From contig CM063114.1 in the NCBI GenBank assembly GCA_031841125.1, positions 5,394,001 through 5,458,000 on the forward strand: a stretch of 64,000 bases of DNA. Direction: 5' to 3'. Source of the stretch: Acanthococcus lagerstroemiae. Taxonomy: Eukaryota; Arthropoda; Insecta; Hemiptera; Eriococcidae. The translations under genes and the position numbers were made by a program. Position 1 is the first letter of the stretch, and every line of letters starts with the position of its first letter. This document shows positions 46,608-57,457 of the stretch, piece by piece. Below the pieces are notes generated by a model. The model had not been told where the DNA came from, did not search any database, and was given only the letters and a program-made list of their open reading frames with translations.

Positions 46608-46827
46608 CTTTTTCTAATTTACTCTGCACCCGAGTCCTGGAATCCGCCCTTTTGAGCATTACTTCAGAGATGTCGGAGAGACTATTAGGGCTGTCTTAGC
46701 CCTCTTCTCTTCTGGCCAAAAAACCGGCCTATGTCGAAAATTCTGGCGAGTTGCTACGTGGGCTCGAACCCGAGATATTTGGATTCTGTGACCAACGCAC
46801 TATACACTCGGCTAACCAGACCTCACC
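46608..46827 (-). mobile_element. tRNA-derived SINE (220 bp)
   Basis: Flanked by an exact 12-bp duplication, ATTCTCTGTGCT (46596-46607 and 46828-46839). On the minus strand the head (from 46827) is tRNA-like: GGTTAGCCGAGTGTATAGTG as A box, an anticodon-like arm (TTGGTCACAGAATCCAA), and GGGTTCGAGCCC as B box for Pol III. A ~130-bp tRNA-unrelated body follows (GGCCGGTTTTTTGGCC palindrome) and the element ends in an A-rich tail (AAATTAGAAAAAG). The tRNA part lacks a proper acceptor stem. Mobilisation would depend on a LINE. Confidence 0.92.
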
Positions 46828-46859
46828 ATTCTCTGTGCTAGGAAGTCTGCTAAGGTTTT

Positions 46860-47280
46860 AAATAAAAGAGTATCGGAAGTCGCAAATTGTTATTCTAGAA
46901 GTGTCTTACAGAGACTTGAACCTTCAAAAGTTTTAGGTGTATCTTGAGAAGTTTAAAAGTGTCTGAAAGAGTCTTACAAAGTCGCGATCGAGTCTTGAAG
47001 AGTCCTTTTCAAAATTGGATGAATATTAACGAATTCCAAGGAATCCTAAACAAGCATGAAAGAGTCTTGAAAATTGCAAACGATTCCTAAACAGTCTTGG
47101 CAAAGCTTGAAGTGATATAGAGTAACTTTAAGAAACACCTTTTTGTCCTAAACAGATGCGAAATGAATCTTTAGTAATCATGTTCCAGAGTGTTTGTATA
47201 GTCTGAGAAGTGTCATAAAATATCTTTAGTTAGTCTTGAGCAGCTGGCGAGTCTTAAATAAGAGCCTCATAAAGCTTTAA
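46860..47280. repeat. GAGTCTTGAA-word block
   Basis: Dense, degenerate GAGTCTTGAA, AAAGTCTT and CTTGAAAG words, related to 20800-21210 and 21775-21990 but without a fixed period. Confidence 0.45.
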
Positions 47281-47735
47281 ATATACCCGGGGGAGTCCTG
47301 TAAGATCGCAGCTGGTAAGTCTTTTTCGGAACAGGGTGATACCAATAAGAGTATGAAACATTTCAGTCGAAACGTAAAAATATGTAAAGAAAAAATCTTC
47401 ACTGTTTCAATTTTACTGTGTGGTTTCCTCGAATTAATTGAGTGTCGTCTTTTAAGTATCTTAGTAGATGACAACTTCTTAGAAGGTATTTTCATTTTCA
47501 AATCCATCAAGTATTTTTTTCTTGTCTACTCAACTTCTATCGGGAACCATAAAAAAAGTTTTTCTATCCACCTTAAGTTTGTGACTTCGTATCAACCCTG
47601 TTGACAATTATTCCGGATTTATGTCAGATTTATTCCCGATTCTAAATCGACGTCGAGATTAAATCGATATCGTTTCCAGCTCGAATATTGCTAATTGATC
47701 TCGACAAATGACGATATAGAATGTCGACATTGTAC

Positions 47736-47885
47736 GGATATATACTCGATATCGACATTGCTATATCGTATCTATATCGACAGTGCTATATCGTACCTAT
47801 ATCGACAGGGCTATATCGTACCTATATCGACAGGGCTATATCGTATCTATATCGACATTGCTATATCGTACCTATATCGCTTCTG
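47736..47885. repeat. 25-bp TATATCG minisatellite
   Basis: Units start at 47761, 47786, 47811, 47836 and 47861, exactly 25 bp apart (CTATATCGTACCTATATCGA + CAGGG), with degenerate sequence on the left. Because 25 is not a multiple of three, the array reads open in more than one frame. It is not a gene. Confidence 0.93.
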
Positions 47886-47939
47886 AAGTCAAATTTCTAT
47901 ATAGCTTTTTCGATATAGAATTTTTCGATCTCATTTCTG

Positions 47940-48489
47940 GGTTGTTTCTATATAGCTATTTTCGATGCTCACGCACACATTCACTATACTGTTCGTTTTC
48001 AATAGAATTATGTTTTAAATGCTATACTGATATGGGCGTCGCCGGGTGGGGGGAGGGCGGATAATATTAACCCCAATTTTTTTTTTGGGGGGGGGGAGTA
48101 AGGGAATAATCAAAATCCCCCCTCCCCCCAAATTCAAATGCAAATTATATTTATACTTGTAGTTATAAAAAATTTGTAAACGAATTAGTATTATGTGATA
48201 CATCCAACAATGCCGACAAATATGGCTCAACACGACTGAAAAAATTACGACCCAAAAAATTTTCCAGTAATGCCTCTGTATACTGACACAGTGACAGGGC
48301 AGGAATATTGAATTTTTTTGGTACTCAATTTCTTCTACCATTTTGCAAGTATTACATTGAAAGATGGTACACTGAAAAGAACCAAAGTACAAATTTAAGC
48401 GATAATAAACCTCCATACTGAACAGGGCAAGATCAACATCTAAAAATGTAAACATAACAACATTCGCAAGTTTTTAAAGTTGTGTATGA
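47940..48489. other. spacer with T/G/C homopolymers
   Basis: Contains T9G10 at about 48069-48096 and a C-rich complement (CCCCCCTCCCCCC) at 48118, which can pair. No gene. Confidence 0.4.
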
Positions 48490-48596
48490 AGTATTACAGC
48501 AAACAATAATAACAATAACAATAATAATAATAACAACAACAACAATAATAACAATAATCATAATAATAACAGTAATAATAATAATAATAATAATGT
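48490..48596. repeat. AAT/AAC trinucleotide microsatellite
   Basis: About 100 bp of interspersed AAT and AAC triplets. On the minus strand an open acidic stretch (DGSDDGEDVEISEDEDD) runs into it from 48696, preceded by a TTTTTGTTAG acceptor-like site. Confidence 0.85.
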
Positions 48597-49591
48597 CATC
48601 TTCATCCTCGCTTATTTCGACGTCTTCACCATCGTCACTACCGTCCAGGTTCGGCTCCGAAACATCGTTAAACGTGGCATCCAATTTGTTTCGTAACTAA
48701 CAAAAATAATATCAAAATTAGCCCTGTGGTAAAGATAGATTCTAAATTCTCACAAAATATCCCAAGTTTTCAGTTTCCATTATCAACTTGAACTTTTCCT
48801 TCCATAATGTAAATCGACCATTATTCAATTGCGTAATTATACGGTATGTGTTTTCAAAATAGCTACTATCGTAAACAATAAAATCGTCGTACTAGAAGCA
48901 ATGCCACTTGACCCATAAAACTGCAATTCTTAGGTGTTGAATGTTTCGGATAGACTATGAAATAGCGGATCGGATGGAAAGGGTCCCGTATGTCACAAAG
49001 TTAGATTCTCAGCATGGGGGTGCCTCAAAATTCTAATAATTGTAATAAACTCTGTAATCAGGATTACCCACTGAACCACCACCAACATCAGAATCATGAG
49101 TAGGAGCGTAGCAAAGAGTTTTCATTAGGGTGGGTGGGGGAGGGTAAAATTGTGAAAGTTCCAACTACTCAACTCAAAATTCCTAACTGTAGTGCCAAAA
49201 CAAGCTTTTGACTTTCCGGAATTTTGTAACTTCTTAACTCAAAATTCCCCTCTGTGAGCTGGTCAAATAAACTATCAAAGCCAAAAAAAGTTTTGACTTG
49301 TCGATTTTCCCAACTTGTCGGTGGGACTCTGCTGGCTAAATAAAAAATGTCGGGTGTCCAGATCGTTCGATTTGCCAATTGGCAAGAATTTGGCCAATTT
49401 TTCCAATTCCACTGATTGGGGGACAGCCCCCCCCCTCATTCGCTACACCTCCGATTGCAAGAATCAATTCGATATTGCCACGCAGAATTCTCATGTAAAC
49501 TGTCGATCATCCTCACAGAGATATAACCTGGAAAACTTCTTATGAATAGTAAGAAAAAAAATAGTTAATGTACACATTTATTGGTACTTAC

Positions 49592-49689
49592 TGTGGTTGA
49601 TACTCGTGATGATCGCTTACACCATAATGAACTTCGACGCTATAATCTTCTATAGCATTATCAACAGTAGAGTTAGTTTGAGCCTTAAT
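49592..49689 (-). CDS. putative internal exon B, unknown protein
   Basis: On the minus strand ATCTGTTTCAG precedes 98 nt with an open frame (IKAQTNSTVDNAIEDYSVEV, then HYGVSDHHEYQP), followed by the consensus donor CA|GTAAGT. It joins in frame to exon A (49810-49858) across a 120-nt intron of ordinary insect size. The product is unrecognised. The next exon is not found: the acidic stretch ending at 48696 would need a different phase. Confidence 0.4.
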
Positions 49690-49809
49690 CTGAAACAGAT
49701 TGTTAATCATGAATGCCTATAGTTTTGCTTCATAGTAAAATCAAAATTAGGTTTGTTTATGAGTTTGTTGACGATTGAGCATGCTCATTTATTGAAAATA
49801 AACAGTTAC

Positions 49810-49858
49810 CTGTTCCGCCTTCTGTAAATCGCTCCTAGCTCTCTTCTCCTTACGTGAT
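49810..49858 (-). CDS. putative internal exon A, unknown protein
   Basis: TCCTCAG precedes 49 nt that encode SRKEKRARSDLQKAEQ, ending at a codon boundary with the donor CAG|GTAACT. In the same frame exon B follows as IKAQ. The frame stays open upstream (KSQTRSILR) as far as TAA at 49894-49896. Beyond that the same frame runs to another acceptor, TTTGTTTAG at 49939, so either the exon starts at TCCTCAG or a longer exon has acquired a stop. The product is basic and helical, family unknown. Confidence 0.35.
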
Positions 49859-49996
49859 CTGAGGATTGAACGAGTTTGGCTCTTATTTGTTTTTTATGTC
49901 ATTATTGCCAGGAAGTCGATGATGCTTCGGTATGAAATCTAAACAAAGGAAAGAAACACATATTTTACCCGGCAATAAATAGTTTTCTCATTGAAA

Positions 49997-50248
49997 TAGA
50001 CGCTGTTAAGCAGAAACGGACCAAGCGACAACATTTGTTTTTAAGAACACATGATTCAAAGTTCAAGAGCCATATGGAAACTATATGACCTAGTGTTTAC
50101 TGATAAGCTTTCTTCAAAATGGGTACGCATTTTTGATTCGGGAACCGTTACTTACAAAATTCTACTTTTTAAAAGCTCTTTCTAACGATACTAATAATTC
50201 ATTTTGTCAAAAAATGTCGCTTGTTCAGTTTCTGCTTATCAGCGTCCA
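49997..50248. mobile_element. MITE family A, copy 2 (252 bp)
   Basis: Terminal inverted repeats TAGACGCTGTTAAGCAGAAAC and TGGACGCTGATAAGCAGAAAC (complement). The interior matches 35006-35258 (GTTCAAGAGCCATATGGAAA). The two copies differ widely at the inner part of their termini, so they belong to related subfamilies. Confidence 0.8.
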
Positions 50249-52680
50249 AATGTACAGTGAATTAGGCTCTTACAAATTATTGCAGATTCTGTGATAACTC
50301 AAAAAAATCAGATATAAATATTTTACAAGTGATTTTGAGTTTCCATTGTGATTATATATTACCTATATAAGTCCGTCCCATGCTTTACACTATGCAGAGA
50401 AGGGGAAAGAAGTCCAAAATTTTTCAACTGAGATGAGTCCCGATTTCATAAGAGCGAGCAACGAAAATTGTAATTTTTTTACAAATTTTTGTCGGAAAAA
50501 CAAACAACAGTGTCCCAATAAGTCTCACATTTTCCTAATGGAGGCCATCGACTTTTCATTTTAAGTCAATTTTCAACCTTGTCCTCCATATCTCTGTGTG
50601 AATCTACCAGTTAACATACAAGACTCCGCCTTGAAAAATCAGGTGCTTCCTCTGTTGTTTTTCTCAAAACTAGTAAAAATGGACACACCTGATCTCACTA
50701 AATTACCACTAAACATTTCTTTACCAGCAATCTGCATTAATGTAAAATCTCAATATAGTGTAGATATGAAATATGAAGACATAATAAGGTTACTTACTGC
50801 GTATAGTGTTTCATACAATTGAGTTCCGTCTAGGCGCTGTTTAGAATTGGTCCCTGTCATATTATATTATTTACATATATAACAGAGGAGCCAATTCCAG
50901 CCCCCACAACCTTACTGCAAGGCAACTTGAATTTCTTCAGACGGCCTTCCAATTTGCACAGCAAAAGTGATTGGGGAGAATACCGGTGACATCTGCCCCT
51001 CGGCATTCAAAATTCTAGTCGGTGTCGATAAGTATGACACTTCGAACAAGATAAACTCGAATCGAAATAGTTTTAATTACGAAACCGATATTCTACCGCA
51101 CTGAAATAATTCTACACTAACAACTCGTAAGCATTCAAAAATAAACGATACGTCGCACTTCGAAAACCTAATATAAACTGCCCTACATCTCTTCCAGCCG
51201 GTTTTCAACGTTATTTTTAAATCGAGACCGTGGTTGCAGAAGGACGATCAATTTCTCTTTTTTAGGAATGTATCCTTTGTTCCTTATAGCGTATATTGTG
51301 TTTGGGAACATATCACAGAGGCAAGAGGCAACATTCCCGGATCAGGGCAATAAAACTCGGACCAGATGTTTCTTCGTTGATTCTCATCAAAGAATGAGTC
51401 GCTCTCACTCTGGTCATCGGCCTTTGTACTGACACTTGTTCATATACGAGTATACATGGAAAACAAAAGCGAAAATGCGAACCGCAAGCTCCAGTCCCTG
51501 GGATTGCGCGAATTGCGCATAATTGTTACATAATTACATACTCTAGCACCTAGTAAAGCGAGTCGCTAATGGCTTTCTGGATGGAGGACCATAAGTTTTA
51601 AGGAAGAAATACGCTTAACGAAAACTTTATACATATGTAAATCTACCGTAGACCAGTTAGAATGCAAACAATATTTTTATTTTAGTCAAGAATTGGTTTT
51701 CCTAATTTTAGCACCCCGTTTAGGACCCCCCCCCCTCCAGACATTAGGTTGACTATGCAAAATTGACTCAACAATATTTGCAGTTAGTAACGGAAAAAGC
51801 GATCAAAAACCAACTTCTCATACCTACCACAAACTCTACTCTAATTTGAATTCGTAGCTGTCACCTATTTACGCTCTCACACACATGCACATCATAAATG
51901 TATTACAGCGATGAAATATTCGAAAATTTTCTACTTCCAAATTGAGACACAGTAACACGTTTTTGTTACCGTGTTACGAAAATAAAGTGTTACAATGTAA
52001 CAATTATGTAGCTGATTTGCTTCACTCTTTCCTGTCGCAGTTTGACTCCAGCGCCATCTGTCCGTCCCCATTTAGCAAATTTATAAACTACAGTTTTTGT
52101 GACAGTGTAACAGACTTGCGACAATGTAGCAAAAATTTTTGTTACAAGATTTTGGTTTTGCACATCGGGACCTGTACGCCTGTGTCACAGTATAACTCGC
52201 GAAAATGAAAGTATTTAGAGAATTAAGTTAACAGTTATTATAGAATTTCCATTTCACATGAGTTCATGTGTTCATTTTAATCCGACTAAAATGTTCCCGA
52301 AAGTGATCACTTTTTCAGCACATTATTCATTCATTTATTTATTCTTGCACGATTCTATCGCGTGAACAATACAGATTGGAGCTCCTTATGTCAACTCGAA
52401 TAGTCAGTTCGTTAGACAAATTAGGGAGTTAACATAACACAGAATGATACTTATTTTGATTCGCGGTTTCTAGAATAAGTATAAACTATAGAATTCTCGA
52501 GCTTCATCATGATGCATCAATAGTGAATAATGTAGGTAAGAAAGTAAACCATCGCAAAAGTAAAATGCATTGGTACGAGTCTTAAGGAAATAAAAACATT
52601 TAAATATTAAAATTATTCCGAAAAGATTGTCGGCAGGCAGAATTTTTTGGGACTCTCGTAGATCTTGACTTTTTCGTTTT
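50249..52680. other. spacer
   Basis: No gene recognised. At 51943-52195 there is a run of GTAACA/TGTTAC words with GACACAG near the left end and CTGTGTC near the right, possibly a decayed DNA transposon. A C-run is at 51728. Confidence 0.4.
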
Positions 52681-52689
52681 AAAATCGAT

Positions 52690-52925
52690 ATCGAAAAATC
52701 ACGTCTCCGTCCATATAGAAAATGTCGAGATTGTATCTATATAGAAAAATCACATCTCTACCTATATAGAAAATGTCGAGATTGTATCTATATAGAAAAA
52801 TCACGTCAAATGACTATATCGAAAATTTCGATATTTAAACGGGGATTTATTCGGGATGTCGATATAGAATCTGGCATAATTCGACATATCTAGATTAAAT
52901 CCGGTATATATAGAGATACAATTGT
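52690..52925. repeat. TATATAG/TATATCG repeat block
   Basis: A 51-bp unit (ATATAGAAAATGTCGAGATT + GTATCTATATAGAAAAATCA) occurs twice, at 52713 and 52764. It is followed by CGGGGATTTATTCGGGATGT, which matches the complement of sequence at 47620-47660. It is therefore a second locus of the 47.7-kb repeat family, in opposite orientation. Confidence 0.65.
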
Positions 52926-54570
52926 CTATAGGGAAGACGTCACATTATAAAAATTAATGTCATGTTGTACTTCGAATTCGAATGCAGCAACCACATGGCT
53001 GGAGTGCTAATATAATTGCATGAAGGTAACGCCGTGAATATTCCACAAGTATGAATCACGAAATGTTAATAGAATTGCATACCCAAAACGCCGTAAATCT
53101 GTTGAGATGCTTTCTCGGTTCGTTCGAAATGTTAATGGCGATGAAAGATTGTTATTGGGACCCTGGTTCGATTCTTCATCCAGTGTAACTGTGGTCGAGT
53201 TCAGATACTTCCTTTTTCAGTTTCAAGAATTTAGGTTCTTTTAAAACTGGGTTTTGGGTGTACACGGTTTCTGAAGATCGAGCTAGGATTTGGGGCGGAG
53301 TTCCTGCTCGGTTTTAAATTCAGATTTTTGAGATTTAGGTTTCCTCAGGTGTGCGTGGGAAAACGTAAACCCGAATATGAAGTATAGTTGCCCGACAAAA
53401 TGCAACTAGGAAGTTCCGGAAACTTGATTGCGCTGGCAAATTATTAGGATAAAACAGTTACACCATAAGTATTGCGTGCATTCCGAGGTTTTCTCAGGTG
53501 AAAGGCACGAATCAACACAACTTCTACTCAACTTTTATGTTAGCGAGGAAATAAATAAAATGTTGAGAGTCAGTCTCCAACCGTACGCCACTGGATTATT
53601 TTCTGATCTGAAGTTGTAGCGTTTTCTCCCAGGAGAGGTAACTAGGACAGATGGATTCATAGACAGACTGTTAGACTGAGAAACATGTAAGCTTTAGAGA
53701 TGGATGGAAAGTACTCGGCTATCGGATCCTGTATTCAGGGACCAGGAACTAGGGATTCTCAATGATTGCACAGAGTTAACAGATCCTTCGTTTTCTGTCA
53801 ATGCCCTTACCTTTGTTTTTCGGTTCATAAATAGAACAAAAGAACACTGGGGATCATTTACCTTTAAACAGGAGTACTACTCGTATTCTCAATCTCGTTC
53901 ACGATGTCTGCCAGAAATCAGTGAACCTTGGTGATGTCTGCCAAATACCACTGAAATTTTATTCGACTACTGGCGACCGGCCACCTGTTCGGCATTTTAT
54001 GTGAATTAGGCTTATGTTACCTGCTTCCATTTCAACTCAGTCTCAGTAACATCGGGATTTTCAGTCATGCATCTTACAATCATGGCTTAGTAGTCTGAGT
54101 AGTCGAACATTGATTTCCGCGCGATTTGTTGCGTTATGGAATGTCCTTTTCTGTGCCAAAGATATGTGGATATGTGAACTGTAACTAAAGCCATTAAGTG
54201 ACCCAACCCACAAGTCACACAGAATACACCGCCAGTCCGTCAGATACAGCAGGTAACGAACTCGGCAAGTATGTATTGTGCCTGAGAACTAACAGTGACC
54301 TGCAGAACACGCTATCTATCGACATCCTTTCGTACTGCGACCACTCTTTTCGAGCGGATGCAGCGGGGTGCGAGACAAAACCTATTCACTAGCTTTCCGG
54401 CGTGCGGTGGGAATGGAGCCACCGTAGTTCAGAATTCAATTCTGGATGGCCAAAATTCTGAAAATCGGTTCATACCGGTTTTTGATGGCACAGAAACCAT
54501 TTTTCATGGTTTTAGAACTCATATCTCGGAGGGGACTGAAGGGGGAGCAAAACCAAGATTTTTAAACAAT
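52926..54570. other. spacer
   Basis: No gene, RNA or transposon recognised. Open frames are short and random-looking. Confidence 0.4.
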
Positions 54571-54576
54571 ATCGAA

Positions 54577-55050
54577 TTAGGTATCAGAATTTACATGTTT
54601 TCGACCCTCTGAATACGATTCTGAAGTTTTGTTCGAAATATGAGAATAGGATTCTGGGAGGAAGGGTCAAACTCCAAATTTTGCAATACTACCAAATGGG
54701 ATGGTGTGGTGGGACGTATGGCGATGCACGCATGCCAAAGTGGCCCCTGAGACACCGCACCCCCGGCACCGGAAACTACCCTTTCGGGCATCGCATCAGT
54801 ACCGACTACCAAATGGGATATCAAAATATAAGTTTTCGACTCCCCTAAACATGATTATGAAGTTACTGTATTCGAAATGTGAGAAGGGGCTTTATAGGAA
54901 AGGGGCCAAACACCAAAATGTGTAACATTACCTACGAGTACCAAGTGGGATATCAAAATTTATGTTTTCGACCTCTGTAAACATGATTCATAAGTTGTTT
55001 TGTTTGAAATTGAGGGGCTTCAGGGGAACTATGAACACAAGAGTATGTGT
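54577..55050. repeat. ~130-bp tandem repeat, 3 copies
   Basis: Shared blocks ACCAAATGGGATATCAAAAT, GTTTTCGACCTCTGTAAACA and ATTCGAAATGTGAGAA recur at about 54577, 54822 and 54948. The first two units are separated by a GC-richer insert (about 54700-54805) with no match in the other units. Confidence 0.7.
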
Positions 55051-55549
55051 GGTATTTTGAAGAACAATGAATTAACACCAATGAACAAAGTAGTTAACCA
55101 AATTATAAAAAAGTATCATATTAAGCATGAATAAAACCATCGTCTTCCGGATCGTAGTCATTTTACTTCTTTTATATAATTTTCATCTGAAGAATTATTA
55201 TTGAAATCATCAGTTTCCTCCTCTTTTCCATTACTTTCTTCCAAAGAACCCTCGTAGTCTTCCAAGCTTTCTATTTCTTTTTCCTCGGGGTGATACTGTG
55301 CATTGTATGTAAAGATTTCAGTACATTTTTATTCTTTATCATGCTCTTTTGATAATATTTGCGTTATTGCACGAAATAGCGGCTTGTACCAGAAAGCGGT
55401 TTAAGGGGGTGATAATGCACGCTCTCAAAAAGAATTAGGTATAAAAGGTTTGCGACAGGATTTAACAGGGATTTTGCAACTGTATAGCTTTAAAAAATGA
55501 GACTACATTATAATTGTACTTACTTTGAATATTAATTGCTGGTCTTCGC

Positions 55550-56770
55550 TGATGGAGCATAAAGATAATATAGAGACAGACATGAGACTTGAAGAGTATA
55601 CTGAATATTAAAAATATCACTGATAGTTATTTTCCCTTTCATTACTAATAAGACACAGGCATGAGACTTGTCTGTATATTACTGATGAGACATATGTAAA
55701 GAAACAAAACTAAACCATTTTAGAGACATATCGAATACCTTCTCTTTCATTACTAATAAGATCTAAAGACAGACATGAGACTTGTCAGTGCTCGCTGATG
55801 AGACGTAACACAGATATATATGAAGTAAACATGAGACTCGAAGCATAGGTAACAATGTTAATAGCTCTCTTCTATAGTGATGAGACATTAAGACAGGCTG
55901 AAGTTTTCCTTCTCTATTGATAATACATGAAGACAGATAATGATAAGACATAAAGACGAGTATAAGATGAACGTGAAATTTGAGACATACCTGATATAGT
56001 ATTTCAGAAAGTTATGAAGACATGGAGACAGATATAAGATAGACACAGGGTTTAGGACATGCCTGATATAAATATTATTACAAGCGGCCTTCTTCTTCCC
56101 TACTGATGAGACATAAAGACAGCGTGTAAGATTCAATAAAAACAGACTCGAGACTTGTCTATGTATTGCAGATAAAACATAAAGACAGAGAGACTGACAT
56201 AAGATAGACATGATACTTGATGCGTACCCAATATAAAACAATATTACTGATAGCTATCTTCCCTTTTCCTACTGATAAGACATAACACAGACAGGCATAA
56301 TATAGACATGCAACTTGAAGCATGTATAGATGCTTCCCGTTCCCTACTGATAAGACTTCAAGACAGACTGAAATCTTCCTTCTCTGCAGATAAAACATAA
56401 AGACAGACATGGAACTTGTCTATTTATTGCTGATTATGATAAAGACAGGTATAATAGAAACATGAGACTTAGAATGTACTTGATATAATATTGCTGAAAA
56501 GTCATAAAGGCATAGAGAGACTTTCTTCTTCCCTTCTGATAAGACATGAAGATAGTCTGATAAATCCAATTAAAACGGATGTAAGAATTATCTATATTTA
56601 TATTGCTGATAGAATATAAAGACATGAAGATTACACAGGAGACTTAGTGTAAATATTACTGATAGTTACTTTTTTCCTCCCTCACTGATGAGGACTTGGA
56701 GACAGACATGAAATTTGAGATATTGATTTCTCATCTATGTATTTACTGATAATTGATCTCAACGTGGAGA
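55550..56770. repeat. complex satellite of CTGATAAGACATAAAGACAG type
   Basis: About 1.2 kb of degenerate units built from CTACTGATAAGACATAAAGA, CAGACATGAGACTTGTCT and TTCCCTTT(T/C)CTACTGAT. They recur every ~60-100 bp in varying order, suggesting a higher-order repeat of roughly 180-200 bp. Minus-strand open frames (for example 56241-55888) are by-products. Confidence 0.8.
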
Positions 56771-57409
56771 CAAACATAGGTGAACTAAGACGCAATCGGT
56801 AGGTTGCCTACCCGATGAATACAGCAGGGGCAGACGAGTTATGGGACCTTATCCTGCACAAACTTGTTTTTCAGATATTTAGGTCATACAATGTCCATTT
56901 TTTAGCAGTTCGGCTTACACTATGAAGAGGTGGAATTATTATACAAAAAAAGTTTCTCACTTTGTTTTTAGTTCACCAAATGTACTGGTGCTATGTATAC
57001 AATGAACATTGACTATAATGAACCTGAAAAATCCGTATAAAAATCCCTTGTTAAACTGCAAGGCCGATGGGTGTCCATTAATATTTTTCAAAAAGTTTGA
57101 AAAGTAGCAAGCGCTTCACAGCGTGAAGAAAAGATCGATGGGAGTTCCTGAGTTCAATTTCTCAAATTTCTGAACCAACGGACGCCATTAATATATACTT
57201 ATCATATTGTATCATGCATAAACGTTGCGTCAGCAAAGCTAGGGGGTTCGGGCCCCATTTGTATTGTTTGTGTAAACAATGGTGTGTAAGGGGATCATGG
57301 CAAAAATTTCGATTACTCTCCCCCAAGCTTTGACTCATGTTACGCTGTAAAATGTACATACACATGTAACATTATGGTTTAAACATTTTTGTATTTTTGT
57401 GTGTTTCAG
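56771..57409. other. spacer upstream of the second splice-like site
   Basis: Unique-looking AT-rich DNA. The T-rich tract at 57385-57405 forms the acceptor of 57410. Confidence 0.4.
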
Positions 57410-57451
57410 GTGAGTTCGATTGAATTGCAAACCTTAGAATATTCCGTACGA
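57410..57451 (+). CDS. candidate mini-exon or recursive splice site
   Basis: ATTTTTGTGTGTTTCAG is fused to GTGAGT at 57410, and a second donor GTGAGT lies 42 nt on at 57452. Frame 0 is open through the 42 nt (VSSIELQTLEYSVR). The ~50 bp around the fusion nearly matches 25190 (VSSVELYY... in the same frame), with both the upstream tract and GAATTG after it conserved. It could be duplicated mini-exons of one gene or recursive splice sites with their downstream recursive exons. Confidence 0.35.
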
Positions 57452-57457
57452 GTGAGT

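Noticed and set aside
46745..46827. Functional tRNA gene (Leu-like)
   Set aside because: It is the head of a SINE with clear target duplications and lacks a closed acceptor stem.
47332..47600. hAT MITE with ends CAGGGTGATAC / CAGGGTTGATAC
   Set aside because: The inverted match stops after about 12 bp and the 8-bp flanks (TTTCGGAA, TTGACAAT) do not agree.
47695..48064. Tyr/Ile-rich repeat protein
   Set aside because: Overlapping frames produced by the 25-bp TATATCG minisatellite, whose period is not a multiple of three.
55550..56770. Hammerhead ribozymes (CTGATGAG words)
   Set aside because: No copy has the matching GAAA core half and closing stems at the right distance on either strand.
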